Shown: one piece after another, positions 7,541 through 16,201 of the stretch
Numbering within the stretch: the first letter of the stretch is position 1
How the letters are laid out: every line of letters begins with the position of its first letter
Assembly: GCA_045657265.1 (NCBI GenBank)
Contig: JAZOSU010000029.1
Coordinates: forward strand, 42,052 to 106,051
DNA: 64,000 bases
DNA from: RGIG9041 sp045657265
GTDB taxonomy: Bacteria > Bacillota > Clostridia > Oscillospirales > QAKW01
Direction of reading: 5' to 3'
Made by a program: the position numbers and the translations under genes
Notes under the pieces: generated by a model
What the model was told of the DNA's origin: nothing
Seen by the model: only the letters and a program-made list of their open reading frames with translations
Databases searched by the model: none

Positions 7541-8968
7541 ATGGACGCAATATTAAATATCGTTCAGACAATCAACAGCTACCTTACAGACTATGTACTC
7601 ATTATTCTTTTGGTAGCAGTGGGTATTTTATTTACCGTTAAAACAGGTTTTGTACAGATTCGTTGTTTCGGCGAAGGTATGAAAAAGGTTTTTGGTAACT
7701 TTAAACTTAAAGGTGGAAAAAGTGAAGGCGGAATGAGTTCATTCCAGGCTCTTGCAACTGCAATTGCGGCTCAGGTCGGCACAGGTAACATCGTAGGTGC
7801 TTCAGGCGCCATCCTCGTAGGTGGTCCCGGTGCTATCTTCTGGATGTGGATAATCGCTTTCTTTGGTATGGCTACCATTTATGCAGAAGCAGTTCTTGCT
7901 CAGAAAACACGTGTTACTGATGCAGACGGTAACATTCAGGGTGGTCCTGTTTATTACATAAAAGAAGCATTTAAAGGTACATTCGGCAAAATTCTTGCTA
8001 TTTTCTTCTCAATATCTACAGTTCTTGCTCTTGGCTTCATGGGCCTTATGGTACAGTCAAATTCAATTGCAGAATCAGTTAATAATGCATTTGGTATCCA
8101 GCCTTGGATAGTTGGTGTTATCGTTGCTGCACTTGCGCTTCTTGTATTTGTAGGCGGTATCAGCCGTATTGCATCAGTTACAGAAAAATTAGTTCCTTTA
8201 ATGGCTATTTTCTTCCTTATCGGCGGTTTTGTTATTCTTGGAATTAATTTTAAAGAAATCCCCGAAACTTTTGGTATGATATTCAAATACGCATTTACAC
8301 CTCAGGCTCTTATCGGTGGCGGTATCGGTGCTGCTATTAAAACAGCTATCAGTCAGGGCGCAAAACGTGGTCTTTTCTCAAACGAAGCAGGTATGGGTTC
8401 AACACCTCACGCACATGCTCTTGCAAATGTTGAGAAACCTCACGACCAGGGTGTTGTCGCTATGATAGGTGTGTTTATCGATACATTTGTAGTTCTTACA
8501 ATGACAGCTCTTGTTGTTATTTCTTCAATCTATTGTGGAAACGGTCCTCTTGCAGGTAAACTCGGAGCTGATTATATTGCAGCAACTGCAGGTGAAACTG
8601 CTATCGTTTCAAAAACAAGCATTATGCAGCTTGCATATACACAAACTCTTCCTGAATTTTTCGGAAACTTCGGTAATATATTTGTTGCTATATGCCTGTT
8701 CTTCTTTGCATTTTCAACTATTATCAGCTGGAACCTTTTTGGTAAAATCAATGCACAGTATCTTACAAAGAACAAAAAATGGGCTATCATTGCTTACGGT
8801 GTAATTTCTGCAGGCTTTGTATTCCTTGGTTCAGTTCTTAAAAACGATCTCGTTTGGGAACTTACTGACTTTTTCAACTATCTTATGGTAATTCCTAACG
8901 TAATCGCACTTTTTGCTCTTGCAAAAATAGTTTCAAAAGAAGCTAAAAAAGCAAAGGAAAAGAAATAA
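7541..8968 (+). CDS. alanine/glycine:cation symporter family protein (AGCS)
   Basis: A 475-residue transporter with about 11 membrane spans, full length for the AGCS family. Diagnostic segments are SSFQALATAIAAQVGTGNI, GGPGAIFWMWIIAFFGM and KRGLFSNEAGMGSTPHAHA. These carriers bring in glycine or alanine with Na+. The glycine riboswitch upstream strongly suggests that glycine is the physiological substrate. An AAGGAGA ribosome binding site precedes the ATG. The gene stands alone between the riboswitch and the first T-box leader. Confidence 0.95.
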   Translation: MDAILNIVQTINSYLTDYVLIILLVAVGILFTVKTGFVQIRCFGEGMKKVFGNFKLKGGKSEGGMSSFQALATAIAAQVGTGNIVGASGAILVGGPGAIFWMWIIAFFGMATIYAEAVLAQKTRVTDADGNIQGGPVYYIKEAFKGTFGKILAIFFSISTVLALGFMGLMVQSNSIAESVNNAFGIQPWIVGVIVAALALLVFVGGISRIASVTEKLVPLMAIFFLIGGFVILGINFKEIPETFGMIFKYAFTPQALIGGGIGAAIKTAISQGAKRGLFSNEAGMGSTPHAHALANVEKPHDQGVVAMIGVFIDTFVVLTMTALVVISSIYCGNGPLAGKLGADYIAATAGETAIVSKTSIMQLAYTQTLPEFFGNFGNIFVAICLFFFAFSTIISWNLFGKINAQYLTKNKKWAIIAYGVISAGFVFLGSVLKNDLVWELTDFFNYLMVIPNVIALFALAKIVSKEAKKAKEKK

Positions 8969-8984
8969 TTTTCCCTAAAAAGTA

Positions 8985-9013
8985 TTGACAAGTATTTTTT
9001 AGTGTGCTAACAT
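8985..9013 (+). promoter_or_regulatory. promoter of the first T-box transcript
   Basis: TTGACA, 17-base spacer, TAACAT, about 20 bases before Stem I of the leader. Confidence 0.75.
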
Positions 9014-9034
9014 TTTGATATCACAATTAAATAA

Positions 9035-9292
9035 AGGCTGTGACGAAGACGGTTTTGAATTTCAACTTGCAGAGAGCCGATGGTGGTGTGAATCGGTAGT
9101 TTGTGTTCATATAACCCATCACTTCTGAGCCGAAAGTCCGAAAGCAAAAAGCAAGTAGATACTTTCCGTGATTGCTGCGTAAAGGCATAGGGGTTGTCAG
9201 ACTCCAAGAGCGGCAGATTATAAATCTGCAATTTGAGTGGTACCGCGAGTGTATAATTCACCCGTCTCAAAGTAATTTGAGACGGGTTTTTT
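9035..9292 (+). ncRNA. T-box leader, specifier read as AUC (isoleucine)
   Basis: Stem I opens with AGGCTGTGACGAAG and closes with CTTCTGAGCC; the distal part has the conserved CAGAGAG and GGTG elements. The T-box sequence GAGTGGTACCGCG is at 9235-9247 and pairs with the NCCA end of uncharged tRNA. A perfect 10-bp terminator (CCCGTCTCAA/TTGAGACGGG, 9261-9286) with a U run follows. The triplet immediately before the A-CTTC that closes the specifier loop is ATC at 9118-9120, an Ile codon. Uncharged tRNA-Ile would therefore allow transcription of the ligase gene downstream. Confidence 0.92.
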
Positions 9293-9313
9293 ATTTGAAA
9301 GGAGAATAAATCT

Positions 9314-11581
9314 ATGGCAACAGTATCAAACGATAAACTGTGGGAAGTCGCATCGCGAATTCGCGAAATGCGTGAAATTTGCGGATATACAATAGAAGAA
9401 ATGGCGGCAAAAACAGAAATTACCGTCGAAGAATATGCCGATTATGAGGCAGGTAAACTTGATTTTCCTTTTACTTTTATACATAAATGTTCTCTCGCTT
9501 TTGATATAGGTGTAACTGACCTTCTTGAAGGTAAGAGCGCACATCTTTCGTCATATGACGTGACACGTAAAGGTCAGGGTCAGGATACTGCAAAAGAAGA
9601 AGGTATTTCTATATCAAACCTTGCTCCTCAGTTTCGTAAAAAAATAGCAGAACCTTATTTTGTCAGATATGAATATAACGAAGAACTTCAGAATAAACCT
9701 ATCCATCTAACAACTCATTCGGGACAGGAATTTGACTATGTGCTCAGTGGCAGACTTAAAGTTCAGATAGGAGATAATGTTGAGTACCTCAGCGAAGGAG
9801 ACAGTATCTACTATAACAGTTCAATGCCTCACGGTATGATAGCTGTTGGTGGAAGTGATTGCCAGTTTGTTGCGCTTGTACTTCCGGGTGAAGACGAAGG
9901 TGAAACTTCTGTAAGAGATAACCTTAAAGCAGTACGTCATCAGATGAAAAAACTTGTAAGCGAAGATTTTATTGTTACAGAAGAAGACGAAAACGGACTT
10001 TTGCAGTCAATTGATTTTGTGAACGATGATAAATTCAATTTTGGCTTTGACGTAGTTGATGCTATTGCAAAAAAATCTCCCGAAAAACTTGCAATGCTTC
10101 ATATTTCCAAAGATATGACTGAAAGACGTTTTACTTTCAACGATATGAAACGTTATTCAAACCAGTGTGTTAACTATTTCAAGTCACTTGGAATCAAAAA
10201 AGGCGATAAGGTAATGCTTATCTTAAAACGTCATTATCAGTTCTGGTTTTCTATAGTTGCTCTTCATAAACTTGGAGCAATTGCAATTCCTGCAACAAAT
10301 CTTCTTCAGGAACACGACCTTGATTATAGATTTAATCTTGCTGATGTTAGTGCTATTGTTTGTACTGCAGACGGAGATATTTCAAATCAAGTTGATCTTG
10401 CACATAAAAATAGCCCTACTCTCAAAACCAAAATACTTGTGGGCGGTAAAAAAGATGGTTGGCACGATTTTGATGAAGAATATAAACTTTTCAGTGCTCA
10501 TTATTACCGTACAGAAGATACTCCTTGCGGAAAAGACCTTTCTCTTATGTTCTTTACGTCAGGTACTACAGGTTATCCCAAAATAGCATCACACGACTAT
10601 AGATATCCGCTCGGACACTATGTGACCGCAAAATATTGGCACGGAGTAAGCGAAAACGGACTTCATTTCACCATTTCCGAAACAGGCTGGGGCAAAGCTC
10701 TCTGGGGTAAAATTTACGGTCAGTGGCTTTGTGAAGGCGCAGTGTTTACATATGATTTTGACAGATTTGATGCATCAGAAATACTTCCGATGTTTGCAAA
10801 GTATAATATAACTACTTTCTGTGCGCCTCCTACAATGCTCCGTATGATGATTAAAGAAGATATTTCAAAATATGATCTTTCATCTATTCAGCATATGACA
10901 ACTGCAGGTGAAGCGCTTAATCCTGAGGTTTATCGCCAGTTTGAAAAAGCAACAGGTCTTCAGATAATGGAAGGCTTCGGTCAGACAGAACTTACGCTGA
11001 CTATTGCAAACCTTATGGGCGGAACTCATAAGGTTGGTTCAATGGGTAAACCCGTACCTCTTTATGACGTTGATATAGTTGACCCTGACGGTAATCCCGT
11101 TGAAGACGGTGAGACAGGTGAAATTGTTGTTAAAACAAGCGAAAAAGTTCCTTGCGGTCTTTTTGCAGGGTACTATAAAAACCCTGAAAAAACAGACGAG
11201 GTATGGCACGACGGATATTATCATACAGGTGATACCGCATGGAGAGATGAAGACGGATTTTATTGGTATGTTGGACGTGTTGATGACGTTATTAAATCAT
11301 CTGGTTACCGTATCGGGCCGTTTGAAATTGAGAGCGTAATTATGGAACTTCCATACGTGCTTGAATGCGGCGTGTCTGCAGCTCCCGACGAAGTTCGCGG
11401 ACAGGTGGTAAAAGCAAGTATAGTTCTTGTAAAAGGAACAGAGGGAACGGAAGAACTCAAAAAAGAAATCCAAAACTACGTTAAAACGCATACCGCACCC
11501 TATAAATATCCGAGAATAGTTGAATTTAAGACAGAACTTCCCAAAACAATCAGCGGCAAAATACAGAGAAATAAACTGTAA
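9314..11581 (+). CDS. HTH-cupin-acyl-CoA synthetase fusion, Ile unit
   Basis: A 755-residue three-domain protein. Residues about 10-65 form an XRE-type helix-turn-helix (IEEMAAKTEITVEEYADYE). Residues about 125-200 form a cupin barrel (TTHSGQEFDYVLSGRLKVQI, then SMPHGMIAVGG). Residues about 240-755 are an AMP-forming acyl-CoA ligase with FFTSGTTGYPK (P-loop), EGFGQTE, YHTGDTAWRDEDGFYWYVGR and the catalytic lysine segment ISGKIQRNK. Sequence style is closest to medium/short-chain acyl-CoA synthetases. The Ile T-box suggests activation of 2-methylbutyrate for Ile synthesis; that substrate is inferred. The gene is alone behind its leader. Confidence 0.88.
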   Translation: MATVSNDKLWEVASRIREMREICGYTIEEMAAKTEITVEEYADYEAGKLDFPFTFIHKCSLAFDIGVTDLLEGKSAHLSSYDVTRKGQGQDTAKEEGISISNLAPQFRKKIAEPYFVRYEYNEELQNKPIHLTTHSGQEFDYVLSGRLKVQIGDNVEYLSEGDSIYYNSSMPHGMIAVGGSDCQFVALVLPGEDEGETSVRDNLKAVRHQMKKLVSEDFIVTEEDENGLLQSIDFVNDDKFNFGFDVVDAIAKKSPEKLAMLHISKDMTERRFTFNDMKRYSNQCVNYFKSLGIKKGDKVMLILKRHYQFWFSIVALHKLGAIAIPATNLLQEHDLDYRFNLADVSAIVCTADGDISNQVDLAHKNSPTLKTKILVGGKKDGWHDFDEEYKLFSAHYYRTEDTPCGKDLSLMFFTSGTTGYPKIASHDYRYPLGHYVTAKYWHGVSENGLHFTISETGWGKALWGKIYGQWLCEGAVFTYDFDRFDASEILPMFAKYNITTFCAPPTMLRMMIKEDISKYDLSSIQHMTTAGEALNPEVYRQFEKATGLQIMEGFGQTELTLTIANLMGGTHKVGSMGKPVPLYDVDIVDPDGNPVEDGETGEIVVKTSEKVPCGLFAGYYKNPEKTDEVWHDGYYHTGDTAWRDEDGFYWYVGRVDDVIKSSGYRIGPFEIESVIMELPYVLECGVSAAPDEVRGQVVKASIVLVKGTEGTEELKKEIQNYVKTHTAPYKYPRIVEFKTELPKTISGKIQRNKL

Positions 11582-11599
11582 GAAATTGTCTTATAGTTG

Positions 11600-11628
11600 T
11601 TGACAAATTAATCTGGTTGTGATAGACT
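11600..11628 (+). promoter_or_regulatory. promoter of the second T-box transcript
   Basis: TTGACA, 17-base spacer, TAGACT, 20 bases before the leader's Stem I. Confidence 0.8.
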
Positions 11629-11646
11629 TTGACTATTAATATTAAA

Positions 11647-11925
11647 AGGCACTGACGAAGAGTGTGTAAAAATACTCCCTCAGAGAGATAGCGGTTGGTG
11701 AAAGCTATCGGACGTTTTTTTACATTTGTAGCTTCTGAGCCGAGAGGAAGAAAACCCAAAAGGTTAGTAGAACCTCTCCGTGATTGCTGCGTAAAGGCAT
11801 AGGGGTTGTTTGACTCCAAGAGAGGCAGTTGTATACTGCAATTTGAGTGGTACCGCGGGTGAATCAATAAACGATTAACGCTCGTCTCAAAGTTATCAGA
11901 GCTTTGGGACGAGTATTTATTTTTT
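11647..11925 (+). ncRNA. T-box leader, specifier read as GUA (valine)
   Basis: Same architecture as the leader at 9035. Stem I opens AGGCACTGACGAAG, closes CTTCTGAGCC, and contains CAGAGAG and GGTG. The T-box GAGTGGTACCGCG is at 11845-11857. The terminator has arms CTCGTCTCAAAG and CTTTGGGACGAG (11881-11913). The specifier position holds GTA (11728-11730) followed by G, a Val codon. Long stretches between Stem I and the T-box are nearly identical to the first leader, so the two arose by duplication and differ in the specifier. Confidence 0.92.
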
Positions 11926-11948
11926 CGTCCCGGAAACGGAGAGAATTT

Positions 11949-14240
11949 ATGGAACAAATTACAGGTCTTGACTTTAAAATTCAAGAAATGGCAGGTCGTA
12001 TCAAGGAACTGCGTGAAATTGAAAACTTAAGCGTTGAACAGATGGCGGAAAAAACAGGTGTGCCCGTCAGTGAATACCTTGAATGTGAAAGCGGTAAATG
12101 TGACCTTAACTTTGCGTTTATTTACCGTTGCGCAATGGCGCTTAACGTTAACGTTACCGATATCATCGAAGGAAACAGCCCGAATCTTAAATCATATACA
12201 GTAACCCGTATGGGAACAGGACAGAAAGTGTCTCAGGCTCATGGTATGACGTATTATAACCTTGCATATGCATTCAGAAACAGAATTGCCGAGCCTCTTT
12301 ATGTTAAGAGCAAATTTGACCCTGAGGCGTTGCAAAAAGATATCGAGCTTACAACCCATGACGGACAGGAGCTTGATATCGTTGTTGAAGGAAGCCTTAT
12401 GGTTCAGATAGGTGAACATAGAGAGACTTTAGGACCGGGAGACAGTATTTACTTTGACAGTAAAACACCTCACGGTATGATAGCTGTAGGCGGAGCTGAT
12501 TGCGTGTTCTATGCTATAGTTCTTAATCCTACAGGCGAACCTATTCCTGAACTTGCACCTACAAAAGCTATACCTGAAAAACCAAGAACGACTCATAAAG
12601 ACACAAAGAAACGTATATACAAAGAATTTATTGAGACAGAGGAAAACGAAAAGGGAACACCTACATCAATCAAATTCAAAAACACCGAACGATTTAATTT
12701 TGCTTTTGATTTGGTTGACGGACTTGCAGACCGCGAACCCGAAAAACTTGCAATGCTCCATATCTCGAAAGATAAAACTGAACGTAGATTTACTTTTAAA
12801 GATATGAAAAAAGCATCAAACCAGTGTGCAAACTATTTCAAATCACTGGGCATCAAAAAAGGCGACAGAGTAATGCTTGTTCTTAAACGTCACTATCAGT
12901 TCTGGTTTGCAATACTTGGCCTTAATAAACTTGGAGCTATTGCGATTCCCGCAACACATCAGCTTCAGGAACACGATTTTGAATATAGATTTAACCTTGC
13001 AGGTATAAATACAGTTGTTTGTACAGCAGACGACGATACTGCAAATCAGATAGATATAGCCGCTAAAAAATGTCCCGAACTTGTAAACAAACTCATTGTT
13101 AACGGCACAAGAGAAGGTTGGCGTAGCTTTGACGAAGAGTATACTCTTTTCAGTACCCACTATAAACGTACAGAACAGTCGCCTTGCGGTGATGACCTTA
13201 TGATTATGTACTTCACATCAGGTACGTCAGGCTATCCTAAACTTGCGGCGCATAACCACAGATATCCTTTAGGACATTTCCATACAGCAAAATATTGGCA
13301 TGATGTTGACCCCGAGGGTCTTCATTTCACAATTTCCGATACAGGCTGGGCAAAAGCTATGTGGGGTAAACTTTACGGACAGTGGCTTTGCGAAGCGGCA
13401 ACCTTTGTTTATGATTTTGACAGATTTGATGCAGCAGATATACTTCCTATGTTTGCTAAATATCAGATTACAACATTCTGCGCACCGCCCACAATGCTTC
13501 GTATGATGATAAAACAGGATATCAACAAATACGATTTTTCTTCTGTTAAACATATGACGACTGCAGGTGAAGCTCTTAACCCTGAGGTTTACAGACAGTT
13601 TGAAAAAGCAACAGGACTTCAGATTATTGAAGGCTTCGGTCAGACCGAAAGTACAATGATAATCGGTAATATGGTAGGAGCTTCTCATAAAATAGGTTCA
13701 ATGGGTAAACCTGCTCCTATCTATGACGTTGAAATAGTCGATGCCGACGGAAATCCCGTAGCTGACGGTGAAACAGGTGAAATCATCGTAAGAACCGAAA
13801 ACGGCGCACCTTGCGGATTGTTTACGGGCTATTATCGTGATGAAGAAAAAACCAAAGAAGTCTGGTATGACGGTTGTTACCATACAGGCGATACCGCTTG
13901 GAGAGACGAAGACGGATTTTATTGGTACGTTGGTAGAGTTGATGACGTTATTAAATCATCAGGCTATCGTATCGGACCATTTGAAATTGAAAGCGTTATT
14001 ATGGAACTTCCTTACGTACTTGAATGCGGTGTCTCTGCTGAGCCTGACGAGGTGAGAGGACAGGTTGTTAAAGCAAGTATAGTTCTTGTTGCCGGAACCG
14101 AACCTACCGAAGAACTCAAAAAAGAAATTCAGCTTTACGTCAAGGAAAAAACCGCTCCTTATAAATATCCGAGAATAGTTGTATTCAGAGATAGTCTTCC
14201 AAAGACAGTCAGCGGTAAAATCCAGAGAAATAAATTATGA
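11949..14240 (+). CDS. HTH-cupin-acyl-CoA synthetase fusion, Val unit
   Basis: A 763-residue paralogue of the protein at 9314, with the same order: XRE helix-turn-helix (about 15-70, VEQMAEKTGVPVSEYLECE), cupin (about 130-205, LTTHDGQELDIVVEG and KTPHGMIAVGG) and AMP-forming ligase (about 250-763, YFTSGTSGYPK, EGFGQTE, YHTGDTAWRDEDGFYWYVGR, VSGKIQRNK). Long ligase stretches are identical between the two. The ATG at 11949 follows CGGAGAG; an upstream ATG at 11904 lies inside the terminator hairpin and is rejected. The Val T-box and the oxidoreductase genes downstream suggest isobutyrate as substrate. Its stop overlaps the next start by ATGA. Confidence 0.88.
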   Translation: MEQITGLDFKIQEMAGRIKELREIENLSVEQMAEKTGVPVSEYLECESGKCDLNFAFIYRCAMALNVNVTDIIEGNSPNLKSYTVTRMGTGQKVSQAHGMTYYNLAYAFRNRIAEPLYVKSKFDPEALQKDIELTTHDGQELDIVVEGSLMVQIGEHRETLGPGDSIYFDSKTPHGMIAVGGADCVFYAIVLNPTGEPIPELAPTKAIPEKPRTTHKDTKKRIYKEFIETEENEKGTPTSIKFKNTERFNFAFDLVDGLADREPEKLAMLHISKDKTERRFTFKDMKKASNQCANYFKSLGIKKGDRVMLVLKRHYQFWFAILGLNKLGAIAIPATHQLQEHDFEYRFNLAGINTVVCTADDDTANQIDIAAKKCPELVNKLIVNGTREGWRSFDEEYTLFSTHYKRTEQSPCGDDLMIMYFTSGTSGYPKLAAHNHRYPLGHFHTAKYWHDVDPEGLHFTISDTGWAKAMWGKLYGQWLCEAATFVYDFDRFDAADILPMFAKYQITTFCAPPTMLRMMIKQDINKYDFSSVKHMTTAGEALNPEVYRQFEKATGLQIIEGFGQTESTMIIGNMVGASHKIGSMGKPAPIYDVEIVDADGNPVADGETGEIIVRTENGAPCGLFTGYYRDEEKTKEVWYDGCYHTGDTAWRDEDGFYWYVGRVDDVIKSSGYRIGPFEIESVIMELPYVLECGVSAEPDEVRGQVVKASIVLVAGTEPTEELKKEIQLYVKEKTAPYKYPRIVVFRDSLPKTVSGKIQRNKL

Positions 14241-14902
14241 TAAACTATAAACGTATAACACTGCTTTGCGGACATTACGGAAGCGGTAAAACCAATATAG
14301 CGGTAAATATGGCTTTTGATATAAAGAAAACAGCAGATAAAGTTACAATAGCTGACCTTGATATCGTAAATCCCTATTTCCGCACAAAAGACAGTAGTGA
14401 ACAATTCAAAGAGCAGGGAATAAGACTTATCTGTTCTGAATATGCAAACAGTAACGTTGATATTCCCGCGCTTCCTGCTGATATATATTCAATCACTGCA
14501 GATACGTCTCATAAAGTTGTAATAGACGTAGGCGGGGATGACAGAGGGGCTCTTGCTCTTGGTAGAATTTCATCTGATATAATGAAAGAAAATAACTACG
14601 AAATGCTTATGGTAATAAATTGTTACCGTCCTCTCACAAGAGATGCAAAAAGCACTATCGAAGTTATGAAAGAAATTGAAATTGCAGGTAAAATCCCTTT
14701 TACGGGAATTGTAAACAACTCAAATCTCGGACAGGATACAACAGCAAAGGATGTACTTAAATCCTGTGAGTATGCAGACGAGGTATCAAAAATGTCGGGA
14801 CTTCCTGTTGTTTGTACTGCAGTTTCGGAAAATGTTTATAAAAGCCTTGAAGGAAAAATACAGGATTTGCTTCCGTTAAGACTTCAAAATAAAAACTTTT
14901 AA
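14237..14902 (+). CDS. ParA/MinD-like nucleotide-binding protein
   Basis: A 221-residue P-loop protein. The N-terminus has a Walker A of the deviant type, LLCGHYGSGKTNIAVNMA, followed by ADLDIVNPYFR and the Walker-B-like VVIDVGGDDRG. It is not linked to a partner ParB or Fe-S scaffold here but sits translationally coupled (ATGA) inside the valine T-box operon, directly before the oxidoreductase subunits. A role in maturing or regulating the ferredoxin oxidoreductase or in cofactor loading is possible; the sequence alone does not decide. Confidence 0.75.
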   Translation: MINYKRITLLCGHYGSGKTNIAVNMAFDIKKTADKVTIADLDIVNPYFRTKDSSEQFKEQGIRLICSEYANSNVDIPALPADIYSITADTSHKVVIDVGGDDRGALALGRISSDIMKENNYEMLMVINCYRPLTRDAKSTIEVMKEIEIAGKIPFTGIVNNSNLGQDTTAKDVLKSCEYADEVSKMSGLPVVCTAVSENVYKSLEGKIQDLLPLRLQNKNF

Positions 14903-14917
14903 AGGAGAGTGTTTGAA

Positions 14918-15124
14918 ATGGCAAAACTTACATTTAAAACAGACAACTGTAAGGGTTGCGGACTTTGCGTTGACGTATGTCCTAAAAAAGTTCTGACTCT
15001 TGCGGCTGATAAAATCAATAAAAAAGGGCATCACCCCGTTGAAGCTGTTGATATTGACAGTTGTATCGGTTGCGCATTCTGTGCAACAATGTGCCCCGAC
15101 TGTATAATTAAGGTTGAAAGGTAG
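14918..15124 (+). CDS. vorD: 2-oxoacid:ferredoxin oxidoreductase, ferredoxin (delta) subunit
   Basis: A 68-residue ferredoxin with two [4Fe-4S] motifs, CKGCGLCVDVCP and CIGCAFCATMCP, the standard delta subunit of four-subunit 2-oxoacid:ferredoxin oxidoreductases. It passes electrons between the TPP centre and soluble ferredoxin. The ATG at 14918 is chosen because AAAGGAG lies at a good distance; a GTG nine bases upstream is too close to it. First of four consecutive oxidoreductase genes. Confidence 0.9.
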   Translation: MAKLTFKTDNCKGCGLCVDVCPKKVLTLAADKINKKGHHPVEAVDIDSCIGCAFCATMCPDCIIKVER

Positions 15125-15133
15125 GGAAATAAC

Positions 15134-16201
15134 GTGGCAGATAAAGTACTTATGAAAGGTAACGAAGCTATTGCAGAAGCAGCTATAATTGCAGGATGCA
15201 GACATTACTTCGGTTATCCTATTACTCCCCAGACAGAAATTGCGGCTTATATGGCAAAAAGAATGCCTAAAATCGGCGGATGCTTTTTACAGGCTGAAAG
15301 CGAAATTGCTGCTATCAATATGGTATACGGTGTGTCATCAACAGGTAAACGTGTAATGACATCATCATCAAGCCCCGGTATTGCTCTTAAAAGTGAAGGA
15401 CTTTCATACCTTGCAGGTTCTGACCTTCCCGCTCTTGTAGTAAACGTACAGCGCGGTGGCCCCGGACTTGGCGGTATTCAGCCAAGCCAGTCTGACTATT
15501 TTCAGGCAACAAAAGCAGGCGGTCACGGTGATTTCAGAATGATAGTTCTTGCTCCTGATTCAGTTCAGGAAATGGCAGAACTTACAGTTAAAGGTTTTGA
15601 ACTTGCCGATACATACAGAATGACAGCGATGATTCTTGCTGACGGTACAATGGGTCAGATGATGGAACCTGTATCACTTGATTTTGACGTTAAACCCGTT
15701 TGCGATAAACCCTGGGCAACAACAGGTACAAAACTTGAAAGAAAACATAATATTGTAAACTCACTTTCACTTGTTTCTGAAGAACTTGAAAAACTTAACT
15801 TCGAAAGATATGAACGTTATGCTCTTGTTGAACAGAACGAAACAATGTACGAAGAATATATGATGGATGATGCTGAAATTGCTGTTACAGCATTTGGTAT
15901 CGCAGCACGTGTTGCTAAAAATGCAATTAACGAAGCAAGAAAACAAGGAATTAAAGTAGGTCTTATAAGACCTATTACACTCTGGCCGTTCCCTAAAGCT
16001 CCTTTCCAGAAAGCTGCAAAACAGGTAAAACAGATTATATCTGTTGAACTTTCAATGGGTCAGATGATAGAAGATGTTCGCCTTGCATCAGAATGTAAAG
16101 TTCCCGTAACTCTCTGTAACCGAGTAGGCGGTATGATACCTTCACCCGAACAGGTACTGGAAGCTATTAAAGATGCTGCGAAAAACGGAGGTGCAAAATA
16201 A
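15134..16201 (+). CDS. vorB: 2-oxoisovalerate:ferredoxin oxidoreductase, VorB-type subunit
   Basis: A 355-residue alpha-type subunit carrying the pyrimidine-binding TPP fold. YFGYPITPQTEIAAYM, the strongly conserved QAESEIAAINMVYG and RGGPGLGGIQPSQSDYFQA are characteristic of VorB/KorA-type subunits. The family oxidatively decarboxylates branched-chain 2-oxoacids to acyl-CoA, or runs in reverse as a reductive carboxylase. The start is a GTG with AGGGAAAT upstream. It is placed between vorD and vorA-type genes and its stop codon touches the next ATG. Confidence 0.93.
   Translation: MADKVLMKGNEAIAEAAIIAGCRHYFGYPITPQTEIAAYMAKRMPKIGGCFLQAESEIAAINMVYGVSSTGKRVMTSSSSPGIALKSEGLSYLAGSDLPALVVNVQRGGPGLGGIQPSQSDYFQATKAGGHGDFRMIVLAPDSVQEMAELTVKGFELADTYRMTAMILADGTMGQMMEPVSLDFDVKPVCDKPWATTGTKLERKHNIVNSLSLVSEELEKLNFERYERYALVEQNETMYEEYMMDDAEIAVTAFGIAARVAKNAINEARKQGIKVGLIRPITLWPFPKAPFQKAAKQVKQIISVELSMGQMIEDVRLASECKVPVTLCNRVGGMIPSPEQVLEAIKDAAKNGGAK

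Noticed and set aside
7954..8286. 110-codon antisense frame inside the AGCS gene
   Set aside because: Mirror of hydrophobic codons of the real gene; no start signal.
9007..9270. minus-strand frame over the first T-box leader (also 11550-11984 over the second)
   Set aside because: Both come from the conserved RNA leaders; their similarity to each other reflects the duplicated leader, not a protein family.
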